Shown here piece after piece: positions 44,889 through 57,887 of a stretch of 64,000 nucleotides of DNA. The notes under the pieces are model-generated. The model was not told where the DNA came from, did not search any database, and worked only from the letters and a program-made list of their open reading frames with translations. Origin of the DNA: Cercis canadensis (Eukaryota > Streptophyta > Magnoliopsida > Fabales > Fabaceae); NCBI GenBank assembly GCA_003255065.1, contig QAOA01000393.1:1555493-1619492 (forward strand), written 5' to 3'. How positions within the stretch are numbered: the stretch's first letter is position 1; the number at the start of each line of letters is the position of its first letter. Both the position numbers and the translations under genes were made by a program.

Positions 44889-45563
44889 GGAGTTATGGCG
44901 ATGACAAAGACAAAACATCGTGTGTGCGTACATAATACATTACATGACATTATTGACAATCCCAAAAGCAATGGTCCAGAAAGAAATGCCCACGTGATAT
45001 TTCGCCATTTTGGATTGAAACACCCTCGAAATCACGTGCCACACCATAACAATGTTGGAATCTGAACCCGATACTCAGTAAAGGAGAAGATAGGAGACAG
45101 TGTCCTTCAACAAGGACAACGTTATTTTTTGTGTGGACTATCCAGGACTGCATTGCTATCATATCACGAAAAATAATATCTGAATGATTTAATTAAATGC
45201 ATTTTCTTAACTGTCGTTAATCAAGNGGAGTTATGGCGATGACAAAGACAAAACATTGTGTGTGCGTACATAATACATTACATGACATTATTGACAATCC
45301 CAAAAGCAATGGTCCAGAAAGAAATGCCCACGTGATATTTGGCCATTTTGGATTGAAACACCCTCGAAATCACGTGCCACACCATAACAATGTTGGAATC
45401 TGAACCCGATACTCAGTAAAGGAGAAGATAGGAGACAGTGTCCTTCAACAAGGACAACGTTATTTTTTGTGTGGACTATCCAGGACTGCATTGCTATCAT
45501 ATCACGAAAAATAATATCTGAATGATTTAATTAAATGCATTTTCTTAACTGTCGTTAATCAAG
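44889..45563. repeat. 337-bp direct duplication flanking a single N (45226)
   Basis: Copies 44889-45225 and 45227-45563 have equal length and differ at only about two bases (near 44920/45258 and 45003/45341). They are separated by one N. This is the clearest example of an unmerged contig overlap in the window. Confidence 0.88.
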
Positions 45564-46639
45564 TAATGTCTAATGTCTTAAGTTAATTTGCGCCTACCTT
45601 AATTAACAATAATGTCATTTTGCTCTGGCAAGCCAGTTTTAGCTCAATAAAATTTCTGTTTTTCCCCTGCTTTTAATACGAGGGAAGAGGGGCAAGTAGG
45701 TGGATAATGAGAAGTAAAAGCCAAAGGTTCAAGTGGCCATTTTGTCTAAAAACATTTCTGGAGAAACAAACAAAATCCCTTTCTCTGTGCATCAGGCACT
45801 CAGCATATCCTGGCTCATTCCAACTATAAACCATAGGCCTGGGACCCTTTCCCCTCTCTCCTAATAAGCTTTTGCTTGGAACTTGTTTGTCCCAGTCATT
45901 TATCAATTTTTCATCTCATTTATCTAAAAGCTTAGGATAAATTATTTCAATAATGCATTTTAAAAACTTAATTTTACAAATATAATATTTTTTAAATAAT
46001 TTCACATCTATTATAGTTTTTATTTTTTTTAATATAATGTCATTTTACAACAAAAAAAATAGTAACGCAATTGTATATATTATGACATGTCAACTTTTTG
46101 TCAAATTGATATTTGTTTTTCTATTTATTTCCGTTGTTGACATAGATATCTTTTAGTTAATAGAGCTTTGAAATGCATAATTCTATATAATTGTATTAGT
46201 AGCTACCTACATCTGTGATTAGGTGACACAAGTTACGTTTTTTTTACTTTCATGTGCAATAACAGTCTCAAGTGAGGTGTATTTTGTTACTTGTGTTACC
46301 CAAACATGCCCAGAAGTTCTGAACTTAGCAATTAAAAGTTGCAAATTGATTGTAGACAAGACTCCTAGGACAGTGGGGTCCTGAATGGATAATTCAGTTT
46401 AACACGGCTGAAACACAGCTGCTATTAGTAGTACTACGCATGGTCCCATTACTCACAGCTTTACTTAGGTTTCCAACAAGGCAATGATGCAAAGGAAAGA
46501 AAGGAAGGGAAGGAATACAGCAACAGCAATTGCAGTTTAAGTAGAATATTAACTGTCAAGTGGCTAGAATAAGTCTTTCATTAACTGAATTTATATACAT
46601 GTCCCTATCACTTTCAAAGCTAAAACAGTAACACAACTT
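45564..46639. other. Intergenic spacer, nothing recognised
   Basis: AT-rich DNA with short frames only. No repeat boundaries or RNA genes are evident. Confidence 0.5.
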
Positions 46640-47023
46640 GCTTGTATATAGACTTTCCCTCTATCCCATGATGGACAATGCAAATGTCTGACTCCCAAGC
46701 CGCTATTAAGAGACTCTCTAGTCAGGGCAATATTGGAGGAAGGCATCTGCAGCTTTTCTCTAACATTTCTGATTTGCTGCAGCAGGAGTGGTACGTGAAG
46801 TTAATACACACTAACAGAGAAGGTAATTGTTGTGCTGATTGGTTGGCTAACTTTAGTCTAAACCAGCCTTTGGGTGCCTTGCACCTAGCGTCCCCTCCGC
46901 TTGAATTATGTAAGCTGCTTGTAGTTGATGAAATGGGGTATCCTTTGCCCCTTGCCACTGGGTTGTAGTTTTGCTTCTTTTCTTTGGGCTTCTGCCCCGT
47001 TTATATACCAAAAAAAAAAAAAA
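46640..47023 (+). mobile_element. 3' remnant of a LINE (RNase H domain plus poly-A tail)
   Basis: A 96-codon frame from 46678 reads DSQAAIKRL, then HLQLFSNISDLLQQEW, then HTNREGNCCADWLANFSLNQ. This is the C-terminal part of the RNase H-like (RVT_3) domain of plant non-LTR retrotransposons, including the catalytic-type D of DSQAA and the late HTNREGNCCAD motif. The frame stops at 46968. About 40 bases later a poly-A tract begins (46999 or 47010 to 47023), as expected for a LINE 3' end. The upstream reverse transcriptase and endonuclease are absent, so it is a 5'-truncated, dead copy. The left boundary is approximate. Confidence 0.8.
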
Positions 47024-47582
47024 NGTTTATATACAAAAAAAAAAAAAATGTCTAGCTGTTAAATAAAAGCTCGTGTAAGCTTAGTTGCACTGCATCTTGA
47101 TAAGGGTCAAGTTTTTATCATCAACAAGTGCTTTAACATAGAATATTTCTCAAGGGTCCAAAATATTGGTCAAAATTCTCTCAATTCTCGCATGCACACA
47201 ACATTAATGAATTGATGCCTTTCACATCATCATGTCTGTTAGCACTTTGATAAGAGTGAGATNGCTTGTAGTTGATGAAATGGGGTATCCTTTGCCCCCT
47301 GCCACTGGGTTGTAGTTTTGCTTCTTTTCTTTGGGCTTCTGCCCCGTTTATATACCAAAAAAAAAAAAATGTCTAGCTGTTAAATAAAAGCTCGTGTAAG
47401 CTTAGTTGCACTGCATCTTGATAAGGGTCAAGTTTGTATCATCAACAAGTGCTTTAACATAGAATATTTCTCAAGGGTCCAAAATATTGGTCAAAATTCT
47501 CTCAATTCTCGCATGCACACAACATTAATGAATTGATGCCTTTCACATCATCATGTCTGTTAGCACTTTGATAAGAGTGAGA
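46917..47582. repeat. Direct duplication across single Ns (47024, 47263), about 320-346 bp
   Basis: The segment from gcttgtagttgatgaaatgg (46917) through taagagtgagat (47262) recurs at 47264-47582. The copies are nearly identical except that the left one has an extra N (47024) with a short repeat of gtttatatac in the poly-A zone. It contains the LINE tail. Probably an assembly overlap complicated by the poly-A run. Confidence 0.83.
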
Positions 47583-48420
47583 TTTTTTTTTTTTCACAAA
47601 AAAGGAGATAAGTCAAATTAATAATCCACACCCCACCCGCCTATCAACCGTTTAGATCCATAAATAGTGGTATATTTCAAAAGAGAGAAATATCAATATC
47701 AATAGCCTCGAATCCCAACCACTTATTCCTCAATTAGGATCCATAATATCTCGATGAAGTTGGTAATTGGTTATACATCACAATGTTAAGTGCTGATGAA
47801 AAGCCATCAAAGTCGGAAGCTTTCTTGAAAGTCCAAAAATAGGAAAAGAGAAAAGTACGAATGGAATCTAGCTATAGGCAATTATCTCTCTGGTACACAA
47901 CACCAGCTTAATTAGCACATAATCACATATATCAGGAAAAATGACGCATAGCAAGTGGTGATCCCGCATTGCGTCACAATTTACAACTGTCCATAATGAT
48001 ATTTTGGCTCTATAGTAAGTGGTGGTAATGTATGTTCTTCCTGTCACACTCATCCTCAATTTATCACAGAACCCCATTACCTCCGTGATAACCGCAATTT
48101 TCCCAAGAGAAAGATAGACAGAAGACAATATATTAGATGTATAAATTTGATGGTGACAAACTATCTCGTATGTTCTGCAATGAATATGATGTAAATCCTG
48201 AGATTTGTTGTCTTGGAATGCTTCTGTGTGAATTTGAAAACAATTATAGGAGCTGCTAAAACGGCCACGAATGCCAGAAGTACATTGCTAGAAGAATAAC
48301 AATTGAAGATATTTCTCACTTTTGAAACCTAAAAGGATACATTATTATTGCAAAACTCCGCCTAAGTTTTTCACCCTAAAAAAAGGGACAACATTTTGAT
48401 TATGAACTGTAACCTATGTT
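47583..48420. other. 3' flank of the CIA30 gene
   Basis: No gene is supported. It should include the CIA30 3' untranslated region next to 48421. Confidence 0.5.
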
Positions 48421-51193
48421 TCATTGTGTTCTCAAGGCTTTGATCCAATCAAGTTCAACTCTAAAATCACCAGGTCCAGACATAGCACCAGGGACACCAC
48501 CCTCTGCATTGAGAGATAAAGACATGCCGACAACACGGGATGGATTCATTTCCAATTGCGCGTCTATAACATTCCCTCTCCAAGTAGGTAAATATCGAGC
48601 TAGAGGAATCTGGTCAGTCAATGAAAATTTTAAGCACATGGACAAATGACAAGAGAAATGAGTGCCGTATTATATTCTATCATTTGACTTGTGCTTTTGC
48701 AGGATGTTAAAAACATGGAATAATATGCATATCATGGCTCATTATGAGAACCTCCTTCTCTATCATATCAGGTTTCTAAAAACTTGGAGGTTATGGAACT
48801 TGCCTTTGCAATATACCAGTTGTCTTTGGGCACAAAGACAAAAGCTTGCCATGAATTATCTTCCTGCTGTCCAGGCGAGTTTACCCAGTTCTCTGTATAG
48901 ATCTGCACCAAGATTACAGGAGTTAAGATACGTGCAAGACTACCTAGGAAATAAAACCTCTAAATTTCCTAATACTATATTTTTAAGTTGATAAAGAAAA
49001 AGATACTCACAGTCGATATATAGCATCTTCCATCTCCTTTAAGTTTCATTGCAATAGTATCATATGAATCCAAGTCGATGAAGCCATCAAACTGCAAAGA
49101 TGCAAAGAGTTGATCAAACAGGCAGCCAAAGGGAGGAGAGCAGCTGGAGACAATTAGATAAAACCAGTCCCCTTTCAAGAAACCTGAAGAATGAAAGTAA
49201 GAGTTTTGATGTAGGAAGTATATAACAGAGCTATCAATGATCTTCTTTTTTAATTAAAAAAAAACTTTGGTATGGAATGAAAACTACTCAATAGAAGAGG
49301 AATAAACAGTTCTTTCTTTCAATGCAAACTCAATTCACCAATTATAGAACCGAAATCCAATATCTACTAGAAATGCAAATTGCAAAGGAAAAAAGAGATT
49401 GACACAATATAAAATTTTGTGAAGTAGCAATACATGTAGAATGATTGATCTAATTTGTTTGGTGATGCAGTAGAACAACCATATGCAACAATTCAAGTAT
49501 CAAGGAAGGAAGTTATCTTTTCATTTTTAGCTTTGAACCCATGAATTCCTTAGTGTAGAAAAGAAACAGCAACCTTTTTTGATCGCATTCCACAGAAGCC
49601 ACTCCGACTTATATTCCATCTTGAGCCCTCAGCAACATCCAAGGAAAGCTTCCCCGAGAAAATCCCTATCAGAGGAAGTCTATCAACTCACTTTTTAACT
49701 AAACAAGATTAAATCACATATTATATTGATAGAAAACTCAGTTTTTAACTAAAAAGATGGAGTTTTAGTGAAACAAGATATCTAGCGAATGTGACATAAT
49801 TTATCACTATTGTTCATCATAGATATTCTGTATAAATAAGAAACCTTGAACCACCAACATGCTGTATTTATTTTCCAAAATTGAACAGCAAAGCTTTTAA
49901 TTAAAAAAAAAAATTCTAACTGAAAATATGTTGCTGTATGCTGATTTTCATGTTTCTCCTTTCAGATGAATAACATGTACAAATTTAAATTTTTTTTTTT
50001 GTAACGAAAATAAAGTTCCTATAGCATGCAGTCACAAAGTTCTATTCTTGAAGAAAATCAAAGTGCTATTCGAAGCTGTAGTAATAGTAAATAACAGCCA
50101 GTAGCAGTTATAGCATTGATATCAAACAAGTCTATGAACAATAAAGTTGGCAATACCACTTGGTCCATTTTCAGATTCTGTTATCTCCAGAGATGCTGAG
50201 GAAAAACCTGGGTATCAATTAAACATTGAGAGCTATATCAGTTTCTAGGCAGCTTTATGTGTTATGAACAGTAATTCACCACTTGCAGATATTATGAAGC
50301 AGAACTGATAAAAGTTACTTAACTAATAAGGAGGATCCATCACATTATGTCTGAATCTAGATAGAATATGAATGCAAATGTAAAAGAAATTTTTAACTTG
50401 TCATTGTGCAGATAGATTTTAGAGAGGATTCTGTTCAATTCAATTCGTTAAATATCTATCAGAACAGTTCTACTTTATAGGTACGTTGATTGAATGCCAT
50501 AGACCTTCAATATTTTTCTGCTCAAAATTTTAGTTTAGTTGTTGACCTGCCCGAATATCATTCTTGCTGTTATCCTCTGAAAGTCATTTCTGCAGAGACC
50601 TGCTTTTCTTTCTAGCATACTGGTAGAAACATTTTACACAAGAAAAAATGAATTGGAAAAAAATGCCAAATTTCACTCAGAGATGAGAAAATCTTTTAGA
50701 TGCGGAAATAATTTCTTCATTACACTTGAGTTTTGACTCAAGACCTTAAAATTCTATAGTATTGCATGAAACACAGTCTTGAAGTAGATGTAGCATACCT
50801 CCATATTCAGAATCAGAATATAAATGCCACTTCTTTAATTCTTCCTTTGAATTGAAATTGAATATATATCTTTCATTTGGAGGCATCAAATCATCAACAT
50901 TCCATGCAAGAGCTATTGTTCAGCATTGAACAAAAGCGCCAAACAACCAAAGAGAAAAACAGAAAGAACTAGTTAGCCATAATCAAAATCTTACATATTA
51001 AACCTTTCAGCAAAAAACAAATGCACCCAAAACTCCTCCAAATCCTATCATAGTTTTCCTATAAATAACCACATGCACTGTTCAGAAAATGAGAGCTGTT
51101 GCATTATCAATTTTGAAAAAATATTGATTCTATGGTAATACCTCTCTTAGTAGCATTTACAGAAGCTTGCAAAAGTCCTCGTAATCTGGACAT
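48421..51193 (-). CDS. CIA30 family protein (complex I intermediate-associated protein 30-like)
   Basis: Homologue of the CIA30/NDUFAF1 family, whose founding members assist assembly of mitochondrial NADH dehydrogenase. The role of this short plant form is not established by sequence. Exons 51193-51142, 50912-50799, 50207-50157, 49665-49574, 49091-49011, 48902-48804 and 48609-48421 join in frame to 225 residues. The intron after 48804 starts with GC (AAG|GCAAGT), a minor GC-AG intron; the others are GT-AG. Landmarks in order: [119 protein letters not shown], and [15 protein letters not shown] before the stop. The N-terminus is basic and could be a weak mitochondrial presequence. The whole length is the CIA30 domain, as in the other short plant members. 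Confidence 0.94.
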
Positions 51194-52794
51194 CTTTTAT
51201 AAACTCCAATTTCCTGTCCACTTTCAGGATCAGCACAAGTTCTGCTCGCCGGGAAATAAAATAACAAGTAAATTTTTTCTTACTTCCAATTAGCATACTA
51301 TGACAATTTCTCAAGGAAAAATATAATAAACATGCCAATTTAGTAGGAAAAATTCAACTGATTTACAGTAACTTAGAGCTTCAATTTTTTTTACACAATC
51401 CGATTCTTCAAATCCAGAAAGTAGATTAAAGAGATAACTAACAAAGTGACTCTGTGCTCTGAAAGTGAAGAAGCATACAGAAATGGAAAGAAAATGCAGG
51501 GGAAGTTGTGGGGAAGAGAGACACAGAGAGAGAAACGGAGAAATTAATTACGTAATAAGCCTAATAAATAAAGTTGTGGCGGCAGCGCGACAGACAGAAG
51601 GAGAGCGAGAGAGAGGGTGCTGGCGACGTGGCGTGCTGGCGCTGCGGTGGGAATCGAACTGGGGGAGATTGAGGTGCTGGAAGAAGAAAAAAAACAAAAC
51701 AAAATCAGGATCGGGCTAGCTTTTGAAGTAGCTGCTAATACAAGTATTAGTAGAGAAAACGAGAAATATCTGAGCTACCTGTTTTAGGAATTGCATTCCG
51801 TTGTCGTCATCGTCACCGTCACCCTTGCACTTGCCATTAGCAGTAGGAGCAGTAGCAGAGTGACATGAAAATGCTAACCGTGAACCTCCCTCCGTGCTTC
51901 ACTCGGCATTCGGTGGAGGACCGGAATGAGGTGAACTGCGGTAACATTTTTGGGCCTTGGAGACGATCTCCCATTTTCAGGCTGAAAGGAGTTGGCCCAG
52001 AACTCTTGCAGGTCATTTGGGCCAAGTTGGGGAGGGTTTGGTAAGCACATATTCGGAATTCTTTGTGTGGACATAGGTTCATGGACCCTCCCTCCTACAA
52101 GAGTTGTGGAATCTACACCTCATGCGAGAGAGAGGTTCATGGACCTGCCACTTGGGTTGCTCCGGTGGTTAGAAAACTCGTTGACTTTTATAAATATACT
52201 ATTTTTTTTTTTTATTTAATTTTTAGAGGAAGATTGGTGCAAGTGTTGAGCATTCTCTTTATGCGACTCACGAGTCAGTTTTGGTATGCCCCAGTGCTAT
52301 CAAAGGTGCCTCACACCGATAATCCAGGTTTAAGTGAACAAGGTCAATGAAATTAACCATGAAACTTTTTTTTTTTCATTACACAAAAAAAAAAAAAAAN
52401 AAAAAAAAAAAAAAAGGAAGCTTATGGACATAGCTTGGGTCAATGAAGATCAATTTTATAGTGAACAAGTCCAAGATAAGTACGATAAGTACATAGAGAT
52501 AGAAGACTAATTAATCTTTCTTTTTGGAGCTGAGAATACTAATTAATCTTATACGGCTATTAAGATAAATTAGATTTAGTCAACCTTGTTGTTACGGCAT
52601 GTACCCTCGATTGCTTTGAGGCAAATCTACAAACACATCGCCATCATATATCATTGCGTAAGCAAACATTTTTTCATGAAAATTAATTAGTGAGACATGG
52701 TATAGCAAGGACACCAAGTACCAGACGCTGTGTGAGCCAGAAACTGGCAATCCGTAGCTTTGCTAGAAGTGTGTGAAGCTCTAGCTATTTGGCA
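51194..52794. promoter_or_regulatory. Upstream regions of the CIA30 gene (-) and first SAUR gene (+)
   Basis: A GC/GA-rich stretch at 51465-51680 and a minus-strand leader-like segment at 51780-51860 could be the CIA30 5' leader with an intron. A poly-A region with one N (52400) lies at 52385-52415. No further coding gene is supported; the frames at 51837-52350 are not family-like. Confidence 0.35.
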
Positions 52795-53103
52795 ATGGGA
52801 ATTAGAGGTAGCAAGTTGAGGAAATTGTTTGGTGGTTATAAGCGTTTAGAAGCAGGCTCTGTGTTGGCACCAAGAGGTTATGTTCCAATTTGTGTTGGCA
52901 TGAATGAGAGTAGTAGCAGGCGATTTATGGTTCATGCTAGAACTCTTGAGGATGCAGATTTCAGTGAGTTTCTATGTAGTTCAGTTGAGGAATATGGGTT
53001 TCGTAATGATGGGGTTCTCAGGATCCCATTTGAAGCACAGGATTTTGAACAGTGGATGATCACAAGGTCCAAGCAAAAGATTAGGAGGGTCAAACCAATT
53101 TAA
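52795..53103 (+). CDS. SAUR family small auxin-up RNA protein
   Basis: Intronless 102-residue plant protein of the SAUR family, generally auxin-responsive and linked to growth through PP2C.D phosphatase inhibition and H+-ATPase activation. The basic N-terminus MGIRGSKLRKLFGGYKRL is followed by the SAUR core: APRGYVPICVG, then RRFMVHARTLEDADFSEFL and VEEYGFRNDGVLRIPFEAQD, then FEQWM. ATG 52795 is used because the codons upstream lack an ATG. The last third of the gene is repeated 380 bases downstream. Confidence 0.9.
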   Translation: MGIRGSKLRKLFGGYKRLEAGSVLAPRGYVPICVGMNESSSRRFMVHARTLEDADFSEFLCSSVEEYGFRNDGVLRIPFEAQDFEQWMITRSKQKIRRVKPI

Positions 53104-53780
53104 TTAGAGGTATGTATATATATGATATTGTCCATCTCATGGGGACTAGCTGTTGTGGAAGATATTTACAGTTGGGACTTTGATATTTTCACCTTCTAGC
53201 TACTGTTAAGCATGATTTCAAAGTTCATAGACTTTTGTTGTACTAAATTTTCTTTGTAAATATATAATTTTTTTAATTTTTAACGGTAATAGTATATTCG
53301 AACTAGTTTTCGTATCCTTCCCAAACAATCTTAGTAGCACACAATAATTGTTGATGCAAATGTCATCTCTATAAGTTCTGACGGTAATGATGGGGTTCTC
53401 AGGATCCCATTTGAAGCACAGGATTTTGAACAGTGGATGATCACAAGGTCCAAGCAAAAGATTAGGAGGGTTAAACCAATTTGATTAGAGGTATGTATAT
53501 ATATGATATTGTCCATCTCATGGGGACTAGCTGTTGTGGAAGATACTTACAATTGGGGCTTTGATATTTTCACCTTCTAGCTACTGTTAAGCATGATTTC
53601 AAAGTTCATAGACTTTTGTTGTACTAAATTTTCTTTGTAAATATATAATTTTTTTAATTTTTTTTTTTGTTTTAACGGTAATAGTATATTCGAGCTAGTT
53701 TTCGTACACTAAAATTAAGTTCCTTCTCAAACAATCTTAGTAGCACACAATAAATGTTGATGCAAATGTCATCTCTATAA
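53003..53780 (+). repeat. Tandem duplication of the SAUR 3' end and 3' flank
   Basis: The segment 53003-53374 (last ~33 SAUR codons, stop and 3' flank) is repeated at 53384-53780 with scattered substitutions and small insertions. The second copy keeps the frame from DGVLRIPFEAQDFEQ to the end, with stop TGA instead of TAA. No N separates the copies and they have diverged more than the N-flanked pairs, so this looks like a true duplication that left a promoterless gene fragment. Confidence 0.85.
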
Positions 53781-56700
53781 GACGATAATACATTTGTATC
53801 ATCTCTATTATTATTTTCTTCTTTTTTAGTTTTTAAGAGGAGACGTTGGTTCCATTTCAAGCACAATCAGGTCTTAATCTTTAGGCTTGAGTCCGACCTG
53901 ACGACAGTGACAAGAAGTTCAAACCTGGTAAATTTAGCGACTGGCTTAATGGACAAGGCAATACTTAGACCCATGAAGTACCATTTATTATTGTTTGTTT
54001 TTCTTAAGAGGATGATGTATAGTGGGTGTTTGAATTCGCTGTAAAAAGAAATTATTTTTATGTTTAGATCATATTATTTAAGAAGTGATTTGGTAATAAT
54101 TATTTTTTGTTTATATTACATCAGAAAAATCACTTTTAAGTGGCATATAATATTAAAAAAAGAAGGTATGAAAGTGGTTTTAAATATTATTAATTTGTTT
54201 GAAGAAAACTGAGTAAATCACACACTAATATACATTTAAAATCTATTTTGGTAGAATCAAGAACATATTTTTTAGCTTCTCCAAGAATAACTTTCTCTAC
54301 CTTGAGCCATAAAAAATGATGTTGAGAGTAAAAGCTAAGCCAAACACCCCTGTTTAACAAGATTCACGTTAGCCCAGCTGTGGCGTGACAGTCATATATA
54401 CTTGCAAGTTGATGACTCATTGGCGGCAGAAAAGGGTACCATTCCCATAAACCTTTATCGGATTTCGGCTAAGATAGTGGCATACTGGGATCTGTTCTTA
54501 TCAGTTTAATATTGCTGCTTACTGAAAAAGAGTCCATCAACAAAGCGATATATAGACTCAATGTTTTCAAATGAATATCGGTTTCTAACTGGAAACAGCT
54601 GCTACGATTTTATCATGTCTCTTATTTTTAATTTCTCCCTCTTTTATAATTCTTATCTTCTTAATTACAACCTTATCATCTCACTCACAACCACTAATCT
54701 TGTGTTAGGCTTAATAAGGACATTAGATATTTAAGCATAAGAGACTAGCTTTTTACACCATAAAATTTGACCTTTAATTATCTAGCTTGGGACTTGACAA
54801 CAATTGTGGTTGTGGATTGATTGTTATGCAGACGAGACGAGAGAGGTTAACCCCTAATGCTGTGGGCTAAAACAAAACCATTTTTGTATGGTTTTTGGTG
54901 GGACCCCTGTCTAGCTCTTTCTTTGTCTCTGTCCTTCACTGTGCTTAGTATTATGTTCTTATCTCGATAAACATTCTAGGAAGAAACCACAAGAGAACAC
55001 GCATAGATGATATAACTTTTCATTTTTCTTTAATTAAGTCTCCTCCATTATAGATCCATCAATTTCCATGAAACAGAACATTATTTATTTTAGGAAAAAA
55101 AACTCGTATCGGATATTGAAACAGTGGGCGAGGACCCTGGTAATATATATGGCAAATTAATTATAAACCCAGATGAAAGAATAGATAAAACCAATAACCT
55201 GCAGTGAACTCAATATCCCCTCTGCATTTCTCGGCATCTCTCTCTGTGAGAGGAGAGGACCCACTTACTGAAATAAATTGTCAATTTGCAGTGTGAACAG
55301 TTCAAAATTCTGGGAGGTTGGATTCTAGACAAAGAAGAAGAAGGAAGAAGTAACAGTAGAAGGCTTATAAATAGAATAAACTAAGAGTTCTAATTACCAT
55401 AGTCCAATTAGAATTAAAATTTCAGAAAAGAAAAAGATTAATTGTGCCAGTTGAGGTTATCATTCATGAATCACGATTACAGCAAAGCATATAATTCTAG
55501 ATAATGATGCATTTTATTTTATTCTACTTATTACTTACAAATTAGAAGTCTCACAACCAAACAATCATTTATATGGAAATTTGCGTGAAACTTGTCCATA
55601 AGTTAATTAATACTTTTGTGTCAAATCCTTCTATGCTAAGTGACAGCTAAATGTATTTGCAATTAGAACAGCCTATTTTATGTTGGAAGTCTCATATTTT
55701 CTGTAATTAAGAAGGGAGACAACCTTTGGCTGGATCCTGTAATTTCGGCATGGATCTTTGTTTGTGTTGCACCAAAAGCACTTCTACTTGCGTTTGATTG
55801 CTCAAGTTTCTAGTTAATTAATAGCTATAGCAATTCCCGTGATCCTAGACATCCATAGAAGTGTACAATTGAACAAGAGCCCTAGCTAGCTATATGTCCA
55901 AGCTTGAGTCATATTCTTAATTCATTGTTCATATGATCCTGATGTTGATTTCATTCCAATTAGATGTATCAGATCTTGGGGACATTCTTCGATGAATGAG
56001 CTAATAAGCAATCATTTTAAGGAATGAAAACCTCTTGGGCGCAACTAAAAGTTAGCAATGTCTACGGTTGTGCTTGTACAGTGTTGAGTTGTAGGTATTT
56101 GATACAATTCGGATTTAGGAACATAAAAAATTATTTGATTATTATTTTGTTTGCTTATAATTAATTGATGGTTTTAAGCTTTTAAATAGACACAATTCTA
56201 AAGCTATAGTGCTTATCACATAAGCATACAAATTCTATTAGATAACTCTCATTTATAAGATAGGATAATTACTCCTAAAGATAAATTAATTTTAATTAAA
56301 TTATAGTAGAGCAAATAAGATAATTAACTATTAATATAATACTCATCCTTAGAGTCATATCAGTATTTGTATAGAATATAATCACTAGAAGTACTTCACA
56401 ATAAATATATCAAACTTTTAATACTTCTGTATACTTTTCTCAAAAATTAAACAATATAATTAGTTAAATTCCACTTCTTCTTTTTTTAACCAAAGAATCT
56501 CATTTGGATAACTTCATGATTTGTGTTATAAGAGTAGGGAAAACTAAAAAGTAGTTGTGTATATTTTTTGTATGTGATGTTCTAGCCTATCTTTGATTGA
56601 TTAAACTTAAAACAAAAAATCTTTTTTTAAACTTAATTTAAAAGAACATTTATAATTAAGTAATATATTCTTTTTGGTAGTTGCATTAGTCAAATTCTTT

Positions 56701-57470
56701 CTTGTTTTTGGTAAATGATATATATCATATTCTAATTTGTTAGAAAGTACATGCACTTTTAATTAGCTGTTTGATTGCATTTTAAATTAATTATTTTAAT
56801 TTAGTTCTCTCAAATATCACCCTATTAGGAAAAGTAAGACAAACACTGATTATAGAATGATTGTATTAGTAAGATGTAAGGCAAGTATCTAATTGAAATG
56901 GCATCTCCAAATGACGACATTAATTATAATTTCTCATCAACTTCACCACCTCAACAAAAAAAAAAAAAAAAAAAAAAAATATAATGGGATACATATTATA
57001 AGTTATAATTAATTACGTACTGATCTAACGTAAATAGTTTATTATTTATGTTAACAAAATTTGCTCTCTTATTTGTCCCTTTTACATATACGTTATATAT
57101 AATCACTCTAAAGTAGCTTAATTTTTTCTTAAATTTAATCTTGAACAAATTGTATTTATCAAAGTACTTGTACAGCTGTGGTCGAAGCCTAGAAGGCCGG
57201 AAACATGAGCAAAGAAACCATAAAAGTAATATAAAATTGAGTTTTTCTTAAATGAATGAAACATAAGATTACTTGCTTTCTTTCAGAACTTTTCAAACAA
57301 GAACATCATCCCCAGTAAAAAGAAGTTCAACTAATTAATCACTTTGTCCTCAAGTATATAATTCATGACCAGCATACTCATACACCCTTTAATTTGTACC
57401 AAAAACCTACCTATATAATTAATCTTCACTTTAATTACATAATCAATCCCATTAGCCAAGTCAATTGAAT
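53781..57470. other. AT-rich intergenic DNA between the two SAUR genes
   Basis: No coding gene or RNA gene is recognised. It holds a poly-A run (56957-56979) and many A/T-rich stretches. Part next to 57519 is the 3' flank of the second SAUR gene. Confidence 0.5.
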
Positions 57471-57483
57471 TTTTCCACCCAAT

Positions 57484-57508
57484 GATAATAATAATAATAA
57501 TAATAATT
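57484..57508. repeat. (ATA)n microsatellite, about 8 units
   Basis: Trinucleotide repeat ataataataat immediately downstream of the SAUR78-like stop codon, in its presumed 3' untranslated region. Likely polymorphic in length. Confidence 0.9.
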
Positions 57509-57518
57509 AAAGTCAGTC

Positions 57519-57887
57519 TCAGCATGCACAAGTGTAGAATTCAACCAGTTCATCCATGGACCCCAGCTGAGTCTCAGCGCTCTCAAGCATCCACAGCAAG
57601 TGCTCAAACAACACCACCTCACAGGCAACCACAACCCCATCATCACAAGAAGAACATGATGACCTGTCAACTAGTTCTTGGAACACAGGGTGGTCGACGA
57701 TGTCGGAGTTCACGAGGTACCGGCGCCGAGACTTTCCGACGTAGACGGCGTGGAGGTCTTTGTCTGAGGCGTTGCCTGAGTCGCTGCCGATGGCGGAGAT
57801 ACAGCTGTTATTGCGGCTGAGCTTGGTGAATGAGGGCCACCTTTTAATCGCTGACTTGAACTTTGTTAGCTTTCCCGCTTTGGCCAT
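57519..57887 (-). CDS. SAUR76/78-like small auxin-up RNA protein
   Basis: Intronless, 122 residues. The N-terminus MAKAGKLTKFKSAIKRWPSF is the mark of the SAUR76-78 subgroup. The core follows: LHAVYVGKSRRRYLV, then HPVFQELVDRSS and VVACEVVLFEHLLWMLE, ending with DELVEFYTCAC. In Arabidopsis this subgroup includes SAUR76 and SAUR78, reported to interact with ethylene receptors and promote growth; transfer to this gene is inference. It is clearly different from the SAUR at 52795, so the pair is not a recent tandem duplicate. Start ATG at 57887. Confidence 0.94.
   Translation of the reverse strand: MAKAGKLTKFKSAIKRWPSFTKLSRNNSCISAIGSDSGNASDKDLHAVYVGKSRRRYLVNSDIVDHPVFQELVDRSSCSSCDDGVVVACEVVLFEHLLWMLESAETQLGSMDELVEFYTCAC

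Noticed and set aside
44889-47582. True tandem duplication or satellite array
   Set aside because: The copies abut single Ns and are nearly identical, which fits unmerged assembly overlaps better than biology.
51837-52350. Small gene between CIA30 and the first SAUR
   Set aside because: Overlapping short frames on both strands with no family resemblance, no splice-supported extension, and a low-complexity zone next to them.
57482-57820. 112-codon plus-strand frame across the SAUR78-like gene
   Set aside because: Antisense shadow running through a microsatellite; no domain.
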